Origin: Streptomyces reniochalinae
GTDB lineage: Bacteria > Actinomycetota > Actinomycetes > Streptomycetales > Streptomycetaceae
Assembly (NCBI RefSeq): GCF_003323735.1
Contig: NZ_QOIM01000038.1
Location: 434,001-498,000, forward strand
Reading direction: 5' to 3'
Length of the DNA stretch: 64,000 nt
The notes under the pieces were generated by a model. That model saw nothing but the letters and a program-made list of their open reading frames with translations. It made no database searches and was not told the DNA's origin. This document shows positions 63,527 through 64,000 of this stretch, piece by piece (the stretch's first letter is position 1; the number at the start of each line of letters is the position of its first letter). A program made the position numbers and the translations under genes.

Positions 63527-63876
63527 ACGACACACCGCCGCCGCCCGCGATCGAACCGTTCCTCGCCAGCCTGTGCGACGGCGAGATCACCGACAAGGAC
63601 TATGTCGGCTACTTCATGAACGAACACGGCGAAGAAATGGTCTTTGCCCAGCGCCGAGGTGAAAAGACCGCCCGGCTCTGGCACGGCGACGCGGATGGGG
63701 AGCTGTACCGGGTCGGCGACCGTTCGATACGGGCCGACGGCGAACTGAAGGGCATGTCACCGCCGCAGGGCTGGTCATCAACCGTGAAGAAGCAACTTGG
63801 CTCGCCTCCTGCCTGGCCGCCTCACGCCACCTACGTGAGGGACGCGCCTGACATGGGCCCCCGTGTTCCCTCCTGA
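63523..63876 (+). CDS. Small protein coupled to the Shedu nuclease gene
   Basis: 117 aa from GTG 63523, overlapping the nuclease stop. The first ~80 residues (EPFLASLCDGEITDKDYVGY, MNEHGEEMVFAQRRGEKTARL, WHGDADGELYRV) look like a natural small beta-rich protein. The last ~30 residues (SSTVKKQLGSPPAWPPHATY) look unnatural, while the +1 frame from ~63768 encodes LVINREEATWLASCLAASRH, then LREGRA and a stop, a believable helical ending. So the gene may be frameshifted near its 3' end. Not a recognised family. The remaining 63877-64000 has no supported gene. Confidence 0.6.
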   Translation: MNDTPPPPAIEPFLASLCDGEITDKDYVGYFMNEHGEEMVFAQRRGEKTARLWHGDADGELYRVGDRSIRADGELKGMSPPQGWSSTVKKQLGSPPAWPPHATYVRDAPDMGPRVPS

Positions 63877-64000
63877 CCGACCTCGCAGAGCCCGTGCCCA
63901 CGACACACCCTGCACCGGCTACGGACCGCCCTTCCCTTCCTGGGAAATGCGGCCCGCGGCCATGTCCAGCAGCAAGCCGGAGCAGCAACCTGCTCCGACG

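Overview
The window is a very GC-rich actinobacterial chromosome segment. Codon bias (almost all third positions G or C), GTG/TTG starts, 4-bp ATGA/GTGA gene overlaps, a germacradienol/geosmin synthase, the cobUTS-pepA-lpd-sucB-GntR-aceE gene order and a SARP regulator together point to Streptomyces or a very close relative. Most of it is core chromosome, with a few accessory patches.

Layout. 0-5.4 kb: a NarL-type two-component pair, the PspA envelope-stress pair, a DUF3043 membrane protein, a methyltransferase and two small unknown proteins. 5.5-8.8 kb: cobalamin nucleotide-loop assembly genes (MBL-CobU fusion, CobT, CobS). 9-19.5 kb: leucyl aminopeptidase, then E3 (lpd) and E2 (sucB-type) of the 2-oxoacid dehydrogenases, a decayed three-gene WXG-like cassette, a FadR-type GntR regulator and homodimeric pyruvate dehydrogenase E1 (aceE), which has a perfect 17-bp palindrome upstream. 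19.7-31.6 kb: an SNF-type Na+/amino-acid transporter with its MetS-like small subunit, a WYL regulator, SDR, DUF4240 protein, TIGR01777 epimerase, FAD oxidoreductase, small unknown protein, EamA exporter, geosmin synthase and an uncharacterised conserved protein.

32-39.1 kb: a cobalamin riboswitch followed by a tightly overlapping seven-gene operon: two complete, non-identical binding-protein/permease/ATPase sets in tandem, then a FhuF-like iron-sulfur protein. With the cobUTS genes this gives the cell corrinoid uptake plus lower-ligand assembly. 39.1-40.5 kb: a short threonyl-tRNA synthetase without TGS/editing domains, preceded by a 26-codon leader peptide with a Thr run and a perfect 17-bp hairpin, which is the layout of threonine-controlled attenuation.

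42.5-50.6 kb: an accessory block with visibly lower GC: a large SARP/NB-ARC/TPR regulator, a divergent NB-ARC/TPR protein without a DNA-binding domain, a glycosyltransferase-like protein and a small partner. Two directly repeated copies of a ~68-bp intergenic element (about 90% identical by eye) bracket it. A third, partial copy lies just before the accessory pair at the right end (62.3-63.9 kb), a Shedu (SduA/DUF4263) nuclease homologue with an overlapping small gene. Between these are core genes: DUF1206 protein, monomeric isocitrate dehydrogenase, long-form GAPDH, thioesterase, TPR protein and a MacB/FtsX-type ABC exporter.

Everything was read by eye from the sequence. Family names come from motif recognition without any database search, and start codons are chosen from ribosome-binding sites, overlaps and family starts.
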